DNA from: Antrihabitans stalagmiti
GTDB lineage: Bacteria > Actinomycetota > Actinomycetes > Mycobacteriales > Mycobacteriaceae
Direction of reading: 5' to 3'
Length of the DNA: 64,000 bases
Assembly (NCBI RefSeq): GCF_016482825.1
Contig: NZ_JAEMNV010000001.1
Location: forward strand, 558,001-622,000
Shown: positions 18,000-26,768 of the stretch, in pieces
Position numbering within the stretch: position 1 is the first letter of the stretch
Layout of the letters: every line of letters begins with the position of its first letter
Notes under the pieces: model-generated
Told to the model about the DNA's origin: nothing
The model's database searches: none
The model's input: the letters and a program-made list of their open reading frames with translations, nothing else
Made by a program: the position numbers and the translations under genes

Positions 18000-19417
18000 C
18001 CGCCGCACAGCCGAAGACATCCCGCCCCCTCGGCCTGTTCCTGGTCGTCATGCTGATGTTCGGCATCATCACCAGCCTCAACGGCATGGCACCGCTGGCG
18101 ACCTACGGGCTCGGTGCGATCTTCTATCTCGCCATCGCGATCGTGCTGTTCCTGGTCCCCGCAGCCCTGGTGGCCAGCGAACTCGGCACCACCTATCAGC
18201 GCGACGGCGGTGTCTACACGTGGGTCAGCGAAGCGTTCGGCCCGACCGCCGGATTCGTTGCGACCTGGCTGCAGTGGCTTCAGAACATCATCTTCTGGAC
18301 CGTCGTCCTAACTGGATCCGCGGCGATGCTCGCAGTGTCGCTCGGCTGGACCGATGGCGCCGAGAACAGGCTGTACAGCGCCGCCGTCGTACTCGGCACC
18401 ATCTGGCTCATCACCGCGCTGAGCCTGTTCGGACTGCGCAGCTCTGGCCTCATCGGCACGGTGGGCACCATTGCCGGGACCATCCTGCCCGGTGCCCTAC
18501 TGATCGCGTTTGCAGTCGGCTACATCCTCGACGACCAGCCAAACAACCTCGTCGGCCCAGCCGCCGACCTCATCCCCGATTTGTCGGACCCGGCGAACGT
18601 CACCTTCGGACTCGCCGCAATCCTTGTCTTCGCCGGCATCGAAGTGATGGCCGCGCGAATCCGCGACATCCGCACACCCGAACGCACCTACCCGCGCGCA
18701 ACACTCATCTCGGTCCTCATGATCGCCGCACTGATCGTCCCCGCAACCCTCGCCATTTCGATCATGGTCCCGGCCGACGACATCAGCATCACTTCCGGAA
18801 TCGTGCAGGCGATGAACGCGGGCGTCGACCACGTCTGGCATCTCGGTTGGCTCGTTCCACTCGCGGCGATCGCCATCTACCTCGATGCGATCGGCGAGAT
18901 TGCGGGGTGGATGGCGGCCACTCCGGCGGCCATGGCCACCGCCGCGCGTGAAGGGCACCTACCTCGCAAACTCGCCGCTGAGAACGCTCGCAATACAGCT
19001 CGACCGGTTCTCATCGGCCAGGCGGTGGTCGGCTCCTCGATCAGCCTGCTGTTCATCTTCCAGCCCAGTGTTTCGAGCATGTTCTGGCTGCTCAGCGCCC
19101 TGCTGGTCCAGCTGTATGTGCTTATGTACGCCATGATGTTCGCCGCCGCACTAAGACTGCGACGAACTCAACCCGACGTCCCCCGGCCGTTCCGCATTCC
19201 CGGCGGTCGCCCCGGAATCTGGCTGGTGTGCGGCATCGGCATCGTGTTCTCCGCAGCCGCAATCATCGTCGGCTTCATCCCGCCCGCCGGACTCGGCGAA
19301 GCGACCGCGATCAGCCACACCATCGTTCTCGTCGCGGCTGTCGTGCTGTGCACCGTTGCGCCCATGGCGATCTCACGACGCGAACGCGCCCGCTCGAACC
19401 CTGTTCCGAGGAGCTGA
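17996..19417 (+). CDS. APC-superfamily amino acid permease
   Basis: A 473-residue membrane protein with about 12 helices. The N-terminal half resembles the glutamate/GABA-antiporter-like branch of the APC superfamily (FGIITSLNGMAPLATYGLGA, helix-3 region GGVYTWVSEAFGP, and FAGIEVMAARIRD). Substrates of the group include amino acids and their decarboxylated amines. The start ATG overlaps the preceding mini-ORF stop, and GAGGTG lies just upstream. It is bracketed by two copies of reductase 3'-end sequence in the same orientation, suggesting it was inserted or rearranged into the P450 neighbourhood. Confidence 0.87.
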   Translation: MTAAQPKTSRPLGLFLVVMLMFGIITSLNGMAPLATYGLGAIFYLAIAIVLFLVPAALVASELGTTYQRDGGVYTWVSEAFGPTAGFVATWLQWLQNIIFWTVVLTGSAAMLAVSLGWTDGAENRLYSAAVVLGTIWLITALSLFGLRSSGLIGTVGTIAGTILPGALLIAFAVGYILDDQPNNLVGPAADLIPDLSDPANVTFGLAAILVFAGIEVMAARIRDIRTPERTYPRATLISVLMIAALIVPATLAISIMVPADDISITSGIVQAMNAGVDHVWHLGWLVPLAAIAIYLDAIGEIAGWMAATPAAMATAAREGHLPRKLAAENARNTARPVLIGQAVVGSSISLLFIFQPSVSSMFWLLSALLVQLYVLMYAMMFAAALRLRRTQPDVPRPFRIPGGRPGIWLVCGIGIVFSAAAIIVGFIPPAGLGEATAISHTIVLVAAVVLCTVAPMAISRRERARSNPVPRS

Positions 19418-19446
19418 AAATGAACATGGGCACCGACCGAACGGCG

Positions 19447-20691
19447 TCATGCACTTTCGGATTGGGGTGCCTTCAGTAGCTCGCTCAAGGAGCTTTCCGG
19501 ATCGGCGAGCTGATTCCGATCGATGGGCAGTCGCTCGTTGATGACGCGGCGGCTGAACATGAACTCTTTAGGCCGGTTCACGCAATCGGCCGCGATCATC
19601 TCGTCCTGCTTGAAGTAGAAGCAGGCGAAGCTGCGGCCACTGTCCGGATCTCCGCGGAGCACCACGTTGTCGTAGCCGTCGTTGAGTCCGGCTATCTGCA
19701 GCTTGAGTTCGTACTGGTCCGACCAGAACCACGGCAACGCCGAGATTGTCTTCGGTTTCCCGCACATGGTCGCGGCGGCCACCTTTGCGTGCTCGCCTGC
19801 GTTGGGTACAGATTCGAGGCGGAGGTGGCGATCGTAGCGGGGAATGAAGTAGCTGGCGCAGTCGCCGGCTGCGACTATGTCGGGGTCGCTGGTCAGGCTG
19901 GCGCCGTCGATCACGATGCCGTTGTCCACGGAAAGGCCTGCAGCCTCGGCGAGTTCGGTGTTGGGTACCACGCCGACACCGACGATGACCAGATCGGCTT
20001 CGATCAACTCACCGTCAGCGAGGCGCACGCCACGTACACGCTCGTCCCCCTCGATGGCTTCGACTGTGACTCCGGTCCGCAGTTCCACACCTTCCTCGCG
20101 ATGAACCCGCGCGTAGAAGGTCGAGACTTCGGGTGCGGTCACGCGTTGGAGCACGCGCTCAGCGGTTTCCAGAACTGTTACTTCGACGCCGCCGAGCGTT
20201 CGTAGCGAAGCTGCGGTCTCCAAGCCGATATAGCCGGCACCGATGATGACGACGCGATTGGCGTCGGAGAGTCCACCGCGGATCCGTTCGATGTCGGCGG
20301 CATCGCGCAGATAATGCACGCCGGCCAACTCGACGCCCTCGATCGCAAGGAGACGCGGGCGGGCACCCACACACAGTGCGAGCTTCTCGTAGCCGATTTC
20401 GTCGCCGTCGCTCAGCGTGACGGTTCGTGCCTGACGGTCGATTGCCGCGACGCGGGCGTGCCTGAAGGTGATGTTCTGCTTCTCGTAAAAGCCTGGCGGA
20501 CGGATGAGCAAGTCATCGAGGCTCGACTTGCCCGACAGGTAGGTCTTGGACAGCGGCGGGCGGTGGTAGGGCAACGCGCCCTCGTCGCCGATGACCAAGA
20601 TCTCCCCTGCCCACCCCTCTTGGCGCAGGCTTGCGCTGAGTTGGGCGCCAGCATGACTGGCGCCGATGACGATCGCCCTGCCGCTTTCCAT
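19447..20691 (-). CDS. NAD(P)H:ferredoxin reductase of the P450 system
   Basis: This 414-residue FAD protein belongs to the rhodocoxin/putidaredoxin-reductase family: FAD-binding VIGASHAGAQLSASL, NADH-binding VIIGAGYIGLETAAS, and the second FAD motif AAGDCASYF. It passes electrons from NAD(P)H to the [2Fe-2S] ferredoxin encoded at 22178-22498, which then reduces the P450. It lies 30 bp downstream of the P450 gene. ATG 20691 is chosen because the FAD motif follows directly and GAGAGAAG precedes it. Confidence 0.92.
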   Translation of the reverse strand: MESGRAIVIGASHAGAQLSASLRQEGWAGEILVIGDEGALPYHRPPLSKTYLSGKSSLDDLLIRPPGFYEKQNITFRHARVAAIDRQARTVTLSDGDEIGYEKLALCVGARPRLLAIEGVELAGVHYLRDAADIERIRGGLSDANRVVIIGAGYIGLETAASLRTLGGVEVTVLETAERVLQRVTAPEVSTFYARVHREEGVELRTGVTVEAIEGDERVRGVRLADGELIEADLVIVGVGVVPNTELAEAAGLSVDNGIVIDGASLTSDPDIVAAGDCASYFIPRYDRHLRLESVPNAGEHAKVAAATMCGKPKTISALPWFWSDQYELKLQIAGLNDGYDNVVLRGDPDSGRSFACFYFKQDEMIAADCVNRPKEFMFSRRVINERLPIDRNQLADPESSLSELLKAPQSESA

Positions 20692-20721
20692 ATGTTGCTT
20701 CTCTCGCTCGCCGTCCACCGG

Positions 20722-22140
20722 TCAGGCCGGCTGCTTCGCGGTGAGCTTGACCATCATTTTCGAGTAGCCGCGAACGAAGTTGGACTGCACGATCTCCGGC
20801 TCCCCAACGACCTCGATGTTTTCGAAACGCTCGAGCAGTTCCTCCCACAGAATGCGCAACTGCATTTCCGCGAGACGGTTACCCATGCATCGGTGAATGC
20901 CGAAGCCGAAGGCGATGTGACTGCGCGCGTTGGATCGGTCGATGACGAGCTCGTTCGGGCGGTCGAAGTGACGCTCGTCCCGGTTGCCCGAGGAGTACCA
21001 CATGACGAGCTTGTCGCCTTTGCGAATGTGCTGACCGTTGAGCACGGTGTCTTCCTTGGCCCGGCGGCACATGTACGCCAGCGGCGTCTGCCAACGGATG
21101 ATTTCCGAGACCATGTTCGGGATCAACTTCGGGTTGGCCTTGAGCTTGACGAATTCGTCCGGGAATTTGTTCAGCGCGTACACGCCGCCGGTCATCGAGT
21201 TGCGTGTGGTGTCGTTGCCACCGACTACCAGCAGCAGGAAGTTGCCGAGGAACTCCATCGGACGGTCGATCAGGTTCTTCGTCTCGTCGTCCGTCAGCAT
21301 GAGGCTCAGCAGGTCGAAGCCGGGAGCCTCACCGGCTGCGATGCGTGCGGCCTTGTCGTGCCAAAGATGCATGACCTTGCGCAGAAGCGGGACGGCGTAG
21401 TTGAACGTTTCGTCGAGGTCCGACGTACCGCCCGTCGCCGCGGGCACGCCCGAAGCCAGATCGGAGATCACTGTGAGCTCTCGACGATCTTCGTACGGGT
21501 AGTCCAGCAGAGTCGCGAGCATGCGACCGGTCAGCTCGATCGACACCCGGTCCACCCAGTTGAAGGACTCGCCGACCGGCAGCCCATCGAGTACCTCCTG
21601 CACCCGAGAACGGATCAGCTGTTCCATCTCTTTGAGGTTCTTGGGTGCTACGACCCCCTGTACTGCTTGCCGCTGAACGTCGTGCTTCGGCGGGTCCATC
21701 GCGATGAACATCTCGATGTCGAAGCCTGCTGGCGGCTTGCCCATGAAGATGTACGGCTCGGCCGAGAACAGGTGGTGGTTCTTGTCCATGGCGAGGATGT
21801 CGTCGTAGCGTGTGACCGACCAGAACGGTCCGAACGGACCCTTCGGTTGGTAGTGCACCGGCGCGTCGTCACGTAGTCGCTTGAAATGCGACAGCCACTG
21901 CCCCTGGCGATACAGGAACGGGTTGCCCGTATCGATGTCCGCCAGCTTGACGTTCGCACCATCCGGAATCGGCGCCTCGATGAAGACCGGTGATCTTTCA
22001 CTCTTGTCGACCACGCGACGTGCTCGGTTGTACAGATGAGCTCCGCGGACCAGCAAGTGGATGGGGACGACAGTCTCGACCTTGCTCTTCGCCTGACCGA
22101 ACACGTTGATGCGCTTCGCCTGACCGAACACTTTGATCAT
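20722..22140 (-). CDS. Cytochrome P450, CYP153-like alkane/terminal hydroxylase
   Basis: A 472-residue class I P450. The I-helix oxygen motif is VVGGNDTTRNS, ExxR is in the helix starting MVSEIIRW, and the heme thiolate is C418 in FGFGIHRCMGN. The block HIAFGFGIHRCMGNRLAEMQ and overall layout fit CYP153, soluble enzymes that hydroxylate alkanes at the terminal carbon; the subfamily is a judgement from memory. The N-terminus contains a repeated VFGQAK unit (residues 4-9 and 13-18) from a 27-bp tandem duplication. GAGG precedes the ATG. It is co-transcribed with ferredoxin and reductase. Confidence 0.9.
   Translation of the reverse strand: MIKVFGQAKRINVFGQAKSKVETVVPIHLLVRGAHLYNRARRVVDKSERSPVFIEAPIPDGANVKLADIDTGNPFLYRQGQWLSHFKRLRDDAPVHYQPKGPFGPFWSVTRYDDILAMDKNHHLFSAEPYIFMGKPPAGFDIEMFIAMDPPKHDVQRQAVQGVVAPKNLKEMEQLIRSRVQEVLDGLPVGESFNWVDRVSIELTGRMLATLLDYPYEDRRELTVISDLASGVPAATGGTSDLDETFNYAVPLLRKVMHLWHDKAARIAAGEAPGFDLLSLMLTDDETKNLIDRPMEFLGNFLLLVVGGNDTTRNSMTGGVYALNKFPDEFVKLKANPKLIPNMVSEIIRWQTPLAYMCRRAKEDTVLNGQHIRKGDKLVMWYSSGNRDERHFDRPNELVIDRSNARSHIAFGFGIHRCMGNRLAEMQLRILWEELLERFENIEVVGEPEIVQSNFVRGYSKMMVKLTAKQPA
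22087..22140 (-). repeat. 27-bp tandem duplication in the P450 5' end
   Basis: Units 22087-22113 and 22114-22140 share 23 of the first 24 bases (plus strand: CTTCGCCTGACCGAACAC, then G or T, then TTGAT), followed by GCG versus CAT. In the protein they give KVFGQAKRI and NVFGQAKSK. The start codon lies in the second unit on the plus-strand map. Confidence 0.85.
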
Positions 22141-22177
22141 TTCGATAACCTCGCTGTGGCTTGAATGGGGTCGTGGG

Positions 22178-22498
22178 CTACATCTGGTATTCGGGGAGTT
22201 TGACGGTCATACCGTCCATGGCCTCTGTGACCTCGATTTGGCACGACAGTCGCGAGGTCGCCTCGCGCTCGGGCGTCATCTCGAGCATCTGCTCTTCGTC
22301 CTCGCCCGTCTTACCGGTCAAGCTCATCCAATTGCTCTCGACGATGACGTGGCAAGTCCCGCATGCGCACTCGCCGCCGCAGTCACCATCGATGCCCGCC
22401 ACTCCGTTGCTGGTAGCGATCTGCATCAGCGACTGCCCCTCGACGATGTCAGCCTCGTGCGACTCGCCGTCGTGTGAAACGAAAGTGATTGTTCCCAT
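22178..22498 (-). CDS. [2Fe-2S] ferredoxin of the P450 system
   Basis: A 106-residue adrenodoxin/putidaredoxin-type ferredoxin. The cluster ligands C40, C46, C49 and C86 fit the exact CX5CX2CX36C spacing of the family; C44 is an extra cysteine often present. It shuttles electrons from the reductase to the CYP153-like P450. It is the first gene of the operon, 37 bp before the P450 gene, with a 108-bp divergent promoter region shared with the TetR gene. Confidence 0.95.
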   Translation of the reverse strand: MGTITFVSHDGESHEADIVEGQSLMQIATSNGVAGIDGDCGGECACGTCHVIVESNWMSLTGKTGEDEEQMLEMTPEREATSRLSCQIEVTEAMDGMTVKLPEYQM

Positions 22499-22578
22499 GT
22501 CCTACTGCCTGCTAGAAGGGGTGCGACTTCCTGCCAACTTCCACGTTGATTCAATCGCTACGAATATCTCGTTCAAAC

Positions 22579-22598
22579 TAGGAACTCGGCAGTTCCTA
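22579..22598. promoter_or_regulatory. Palindromic operator candidate, P450/TetR divergent region
   Basis: TAGGAACT (22579-22586) and AGTTCCTA (22591-22598) form a perfect 8-bp inverted repeat around CGGC. It sits between the ferredoxin-P450-reductase operon and the divergent TetR gene, a few bases before the earliest TetR start. It is the natural candidate for TetR binding and joint control of both units. Confidence 0.65.
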
Positions 22599-22606
22599 CT
22601 GAAACT

Positions 22607-23317
22607 ATGGCGAGAGAACTCTGTGTGTCAACATTGAGCATGACCGATCCAGTCGTTGTGGTCCGGCCTTTCCGCGGAGTTAGTGCAGCTGACCGTGTGC
22701 GGCAGCGTCGTGACGCGTTACTCGACGCAGGACTCAAAGCGCTCGCGGATGGGCCCCTTGCTTCGGTCACCGTCGACGACATCAGCTCACGGGCAGGCTT
22801 GTCGAAACGCTATTTCTACGAGCACTTTCACACCCGAAACGACCTGTTTGTTGCCCTCGTCGAGCGACTCATCGAGCAGTTGACGGCAGCCGTCGCGACC
22901 GCTTCACAGGCGCCGAACACCGGCATGCTCGGGCGGCTACACGACGCGGTGGTCGGCGTCGTGTCCGTTCTGATCGAGGACCCGGGCAATGCTCGCCTTT
23001 TCGTGGACACGCTCGGCGGCGACCAACTGAGGGATACGGTTCGCCGGACCGAGCATGCGATGGCCGTCATGCTCATCGACGTCACAATCGCGGACACCCA
23101 GGTGACGGAGAAGGAACGCGTACGCCTGAATATGGGCGCCCTGATCCTTGTGTCCGGGACTGCTCAGGCAGTGAGCGACTGGCTCAACGGCACCATCGAT
23201 TTGTCGAGGACAGAACTGATCGAGGAAATCGTCAAGCTGGCAGCGGCGGCAATCAACACCGTCTTCCCGATTTTCGATCCTTACGAGTCCCCTCAGCCCG
23301 CCATCTTCAACGACTAG
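22607..23317 (+). CDS. TetR-family regulator, divergent from P450 operon
   Basis: A 236-residue (or 225 from ATG 22640) TetR protein. The HTH is VTVDDISSRAGLSKRYFYEHF with the preceding helix RQRRDALLDAGL; the remainder is the variable helical ligand domain. Position and the palindrome at 22579-22598 suggest it represses the ferredoxin/P450/reductase operon and itself, perhaps released by a hydrocarbon or terpenoid substrate. The choice between the two ATGs cannot be settled; neither has a strong ribosome site. Confidence 0.87.
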   Translation: MARELCVSTLSMTDPVVVVRPFRGVSAADRVRQRRDALLDAGLKALADGPLASVTVDDISSRAGLSKRYFYEHFHTRNDLFVALVERLIEQLTAAVATASQAPNTGMLGRLHDAVVGVVSVLIEDPGNARLFVDTLGGDQLRDTVRRTEHAMAVMLIDVTIADTQVTEKERVRLNMGALILVSGTAQAVSDWLNGTIDLSRTELIEEIVKLAAAAINTVFPIFDPYESPQPAIFND

Positions 23318-23465
23318 CTGCCAGCACTGCCGCGAGGCCTCCCTGCAGGTCCTTGACGAAATACTCAGGCATCTCGAGCGACCGAAAATGTCCCCCGGAT
23401 TCCGGCGCCCTCCATCGGACGTAGCGGTCGTGCGAGGACGCCAGCGGCCGAACCTTGTTTGTCAT
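23307..23465 (-). pseudogene. C-terminal remnant of an epoxide hydrolase-like gene
   Basis: Minus-strand translation of 23465-23307 gives 52 residues that include YVRWRAPESGGHFRSLEM and PEYFVKDLQ, the C-terminal catalytic-His segment (GGHF) and following helix of epoxide-hydrolase/haloalkane-dehalogenase-type alpha/beta hydrolases. The rest of such a gene (about 250-350 codons) is absent, and the MFS gene starts where it should continue. It overlaps the TetR stop by 11 bp. This is a deletion remnant. Confidence 0.7.
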
Positions 23466-23488
23466 ACACCGGGGCTATCCTCCCCGTC

Positions 23489-24952
23489 ATGACACGCTTG
23501 CGCGGCCTTGCGATGGCCGTTCTCACTTTCGCGATGTTCATGGATCTCATGGACGTCACAATCGTCAACGTCGCGCTGCCCGCGATCCAGGAGGACCTCG
23601 GCAGTACACCGTCTCAGCTCGAGTGGATCGTGAGCGGCTACGTACTCGCGTTCGCCGGCGTACTCATAACGTCGGGTCGGTTGGGCGATCGCTACGGTCG
23701 GCAGCGGGTATTCATCGTGGGCATAACAGGATTCACGATCGCGTCGCTCACGGCTTCCATAGCCCAGAACGGCGAAACACTAGTTGCGTCCCGGGTAGCG
23801 CAGGGGCTTTTCGCCGGACTGATGGTGCCGCAGGTGCTCGCCAGCGTCCAAGTGCTGTACAAACCACGCGAGCGCGCGAAGATTTTCGCGGTGATCGGCG
23901 TCATCACTGCGATGGCCGCGGTGATCGGACCCGTGCTCGGCGGTTGGTTGGTCACGAACAACCCGCTCGGTGGCGGATGGCGGGCCATCTTCTTCATCAA
24001 TATCCCGATCGGGATCATCATCGTGATCGCGGCGGTGTTCCTGGTGCCCAACTCGAAAGCGGAACGTCCGTCGCCGCTGGATCCGCTCGGTGTCCTGCTG
24101 GCCGTTGGCGGCATCTTGCTGCTCGTCTACCCGTTGGTGGAGGGTCGCCAGCTCGGCTGGCCTATCTGGTCGTTCGTGCTGATGGCCCTGTCACCCGTGG
24201 TGCTTGCGCTGTTCGTCTTCAACGAACAACGCCACAGCGAAGAGAGCGCAATGATGCCGCTGCGGCTGTTCGCGAACCGCGGTTTCACCGGAGGCCTCAC
24301 CATCCAGTTCCTGTTCCAAGGCTCGATAAATGCGTTCTTCTTGATCCTTGCGTTGTATGTGCAGACCGGACTCGGCTTCACCGCTATCGCCTCCGGTGCA
24401 CTTACACTCCCGTTCAGCATCGGCGCAGTCGTTGCGGCCGGTGTTGCGGCAGCGCTGGTCGCACGACTCGGCCGGATCCTGCCCGCCGTCGGCGGCACGC
24501 TGATGGCCATCGGCACAGGCTGGGTCATCTACGTATTCAATTCCACCGGGACCGGTTACTCGGGCTGGGACACTGTGATCCCGATGGCCGTCGCTGGGAT
24601 CGGCCTCACCGTCATGGTCGTGCCACTGCTCGATATCGCCTTGGCCACAGTCGATCAGAAGGATTCCGGCGCGGCATCGGGTGTGCTTGGCACATTCCAA
24701 CAGGTGGGCGGGGCACTCGGCATCGCCGTAGCCGGTGTGCTGTTCTTCGATGCCGCTGGACGCTATACGCAGTCGGAGCTGTTGCACGCGTTGACAATCG
24801 CGGCGTGGGTGCCCATCCTCGGCTATGCCCTCGCCGCACTCTGCAGCGGGTTGCTTCCGGGTATCGCCGCGGTGAAAGCGCACCTGGCAGCCATCGAGGA
24901 CGAAGCAAACGACGAGCCCGTCGACGAGTCACCAGCGCCGTCGATGGCCTGA
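23489..24952 (+). CDS. MFS drug exporter, DHA2/EmrB type
   Basis: A 487-residue transporter with about 14 predicted helices. The opening FAMFMDLMDVTIVNVALPAI, motif A GRLGDRYGRQRVF and motif C VIGPVLGGWLV are those of proton-driven DHA2 drug exporters. The frame extends 10 codons upstream through a TTG, but ATG 23489 gives the normal N-terminus. TATCCT just before it suggests a near-leaderless transcript. The C-terminal tail (EDEANDEPVDESPAPSMA) is acidic. It follows the TetR gene on the same strand and may be part of its regulon. Confidence 0.88.
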   Translation: MTRLRGLAMAVLTFAMFMDLMDVTIVNVALPAIQEDLGSTPSQLEWIVSGYVLAFAGVLITSGRLGDRYGRQRVFIVGITGFTIASLTASIAQNGETLVASRVAQGLFAGLMVPQVLASVQVLYKPRERAKIFAVIGVITAMAAVIGPVLGGWLVTNNPLGGGWRAIFFINIPIGIIIVIAAVFLVPNSKAERPSPLDPLGVLLAVGGILLLVYPLVEGRQLGWPIWSFVLMALSPVVLALFVFNEQRHSEESAMMPLRLFANRGFTGGLTIQFLFQGSINAFFLILALYVQTGLGFTAIASGALTLPFSIGAVVAAGVAAALVARLGRILPAVGGTLMAIGTGWVIYVFNSTGTGYSGWDTVIPMAVAGIGLTVMVVPLLDIALATVDQKDSGAASGVLGTFQQVGGALGIAVAGVLFFDAAGRYTQSELLHALTIAAWVPILGYALAALCSGLLPGIAAVKAHLAAIEDEANDEPVDESPAPSMA

Positions 24953-25010
24953 CATCAGGCCTACTTGCGGAACTTGTTGGACCCGTGCGCAGGGGGCGGG
25001 GGCCGCTGAG

Positions 25011-25616
25011 TCAGGTGATTCGGCGGTAGCGGATGTGGGTGGTCAACGGTGAGTGCAGCACCTCGGCAGGCTCGAAGCCGAAGGACTCGACCCCGTCGAA
25101 GATGCGCTCGCCCGAACCGAGCAGGACGGGCGCGATGTCGAGCGTGAGTTCGTCGACAACGCCGGCGATCAGGGCCTGTCGGACAGTCGACGCTCCACCT
25201 GCGATGTCCACCCCGTTGTCCCCCGCGGCCTCACATGCTGCGGAATAAGCCGCGTCGAAGCCGTCCGTGACGAAGTGGAACGTCGTCCCTCCCTCCATCT
25301 CGATCGGATCGTGGCGGTGATGGGTCAGCACGAAGACCGGTGCATGATAGGGCGGTTCGGGACCCCACCAGCCGGACCAGTCTTCGTCCCAGTCCCCGCG
25401 GATAGGGCCGAACATGTTGCGCCCCATCACATATGCGCCGCGTGGACGCATCAGCCAACCGTTCGCGGTTTTGTCTGCTTCGGTGGCTCGTGGATCGCCG
25501 ATGTGCCAACCGTGCAGTTCTCGCCCTCGTTTGCCAAGTGGGTCGTCGCGGCTCTGGTCCGGCCCGGCGACGAAGCCGTCCAGTGAGATCGACATGTGGC
25601 AGGTGGTGTCCGGCAT
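25011..25616 (-). CDS. Dihydrofolate reductase/RibD-C family protein
   Basis: A 201-residue protein of the RibD C-terminal/DHFR-like fold: MSISLDGFVAGPDQ at the start, YVMGRNMFGPI in the nucleotide-binding part, and VDIAGGASTVRQAL later. Proteins of this group are annotated as NADPH-dependent reductases, but few have known substrates. GAGGAGG seven bases before ATG 25616 fixes the start against the longer frame. It resembles only weakly the second family member at 52890-53447. Confidence 0.85.
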   Translation of the reverse strand: MPDTTCHMSISLDGFVAGPDQSRDDPLGKRGRELHGWHIGDPRATEADKTANGWLMRPRGAYVMGRNMFGPIRGDWDEDWSGWWGPEPPYHAPVFVLTHHRHDPIEMEGGTTFHFVTDGFDAAYSAACEAAGDNGVDIAGGASTVRQALIAGVVDELTLDIAPVLLGSGERIFDGVESFGFEPAEVLHSPLTTHIRYRRIT

Positions 25617-25658
25617 TGCGAACCTCCTCGAGGATTCTGACCCACTCATTAGCGTAGG

Positions 25659-26702
25659 TCAGAATATCGCAATCGGATTGACTGGCGAGCTTGTCGCGCC
25701 TTTGAAACGCCACGGGCTGACACTTACGAAGAACGCCCAACGTTGCTCAGCGGCACAGGCTTCCGCGAGAGCATCGAGTTCGGTGTTGTCGAGTATGGGC
25801 ATGCCGAGATACGGAATCAGGACCATGTGCATCGGTTCGGTCCAGCGTTCGAATCCGGGTATCGGCGGGTGGACGTCGCTGTCGGAATCGCTGCTGAGGA
25901 TCGACGCACGGCGCTCGCGTAGCCACGGCAGGCAGGAGGCATGCAGACCGGAACCACGCTGGAAGGTGTTGTCAGTGCCACCGCCATTGCGAACGAACAC
26001 GATGTCACCCTCGCCGACCTGGACTTGGTGCAGCCGTTCAGCGGCGTCGAGATCCTCGGGTCGGATAACCGATCCGACAGGTAGCGACCCACCGCGCACC
26101 TCACCGACGTCGAGCAGGACGCCGCGGCCGACGATGCCGACTTCTCCTATGCGTTCGATTCCGAGGCGACGTGCTCCAGTCGGTGTGACGTCTTCGACCG
26201 GGTAGCCGTTGTACATCCCCTGCTTGCCCTCTGGCGTGAATATGTGGCAAAGGGCATCGATATGCGTGACCGCGAATCCGTGGTAGGTCATGCCGATTTC
26301 GTCGATGCATCCCGCTTCGTCGGGCAATGGATCGTCGTAGCGCTTCATCTTGTACGTGACGTCGCGAAGATTCGGTGTGGTCGAGGAAATCTCTCGTCCG
26401 AATGGCACTACTCGTCCGGTCCGGATTTCCGCCACAGCTGCGAGTTTGGTCTGCGGCGTCATGTAGTTCAGCGTGCCGAGTTGGTCGTCGGGCCCCCACC
26501 TCCCCCAATTCGACAGCGACGGCAATGCGCGCTCGAGGTCGACATCGTTCTCGATAGTCATTGCGGGGCCTGCTGGTGTCGAGGTTGCAGCTGCTGTGGG
26601 TTCCGATGTTTCTCCCGCACATCCAGCCACTGCGAGTGCTGCTGCACCTGTGAAAAGACTGCGTCTGGACAGACGGTACGAAATGTCCGTTGGCTCGTTC
26701 AT
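25659..26702 (-). CDS. Tat-exported cyclase-family (kynurenine-formamidase-like) lipoprotein
   Basis: The 347-residue product begins with a twin-arginine signal (LSRRSLFTGAAALAVAGC) that also contains a lipobox, so a Tat-exported lipoprotein is likely. The domain is the cyclase/KynB metal-hydrolase fold with metal motif THIDALCHIF (HxDxxxH) and FVRNGGGTD. Family members hydrolyse amide or ester bonds of small aromatic compounds. Export is somewhat unusual for the family. ATG 26702 places the Tat motif at the N-terminus; longer starts are rejected. Confidence 0.85.
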   Translation of the reverse strand: MNEPTDISYRLSRRSLFTGAAALAVAGCAGETSEPTAAATSTPAGPAMTIENDVDLERALPSLSNWGRWGPDDQLGTLNYMTPQTKLAAVAEIRTGRVVPFGREISSTTPNLRDVTYKMKRYDDPLPDEAGCIDEIGMTYHGFAVTHIDALCHIFTPEGKQGMYNGYPVEDVTPTGARRLGIERIGEVGIVGRGVLLDVGEVRGGSLPVGSVIRPEDLDAAERLHQVQVGEGDIVFVRNGGGTDNTFQRGSGLHASCLPWLRERRASILSSDSDSDVHPPIPGFERWTEPMHMVLIPYLGMPILDNTELDALAEACAAEQRWAFFVSVSPWRFKGATSSPVNPIAIF

Positions 26703-26768
26703 CGCTAGATGATCGCGCTTTCGGATTCCGGCGTCTACCAGTAAATTCGGCACCGCATCGAGCGGGAA

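Noticed and set aside
20314-21876. 520-codon open frame opposite reductase and P450
   Set aside because: It crosses two genes of the opposite strand and gives no known fold; shadow of high-GC third positions.
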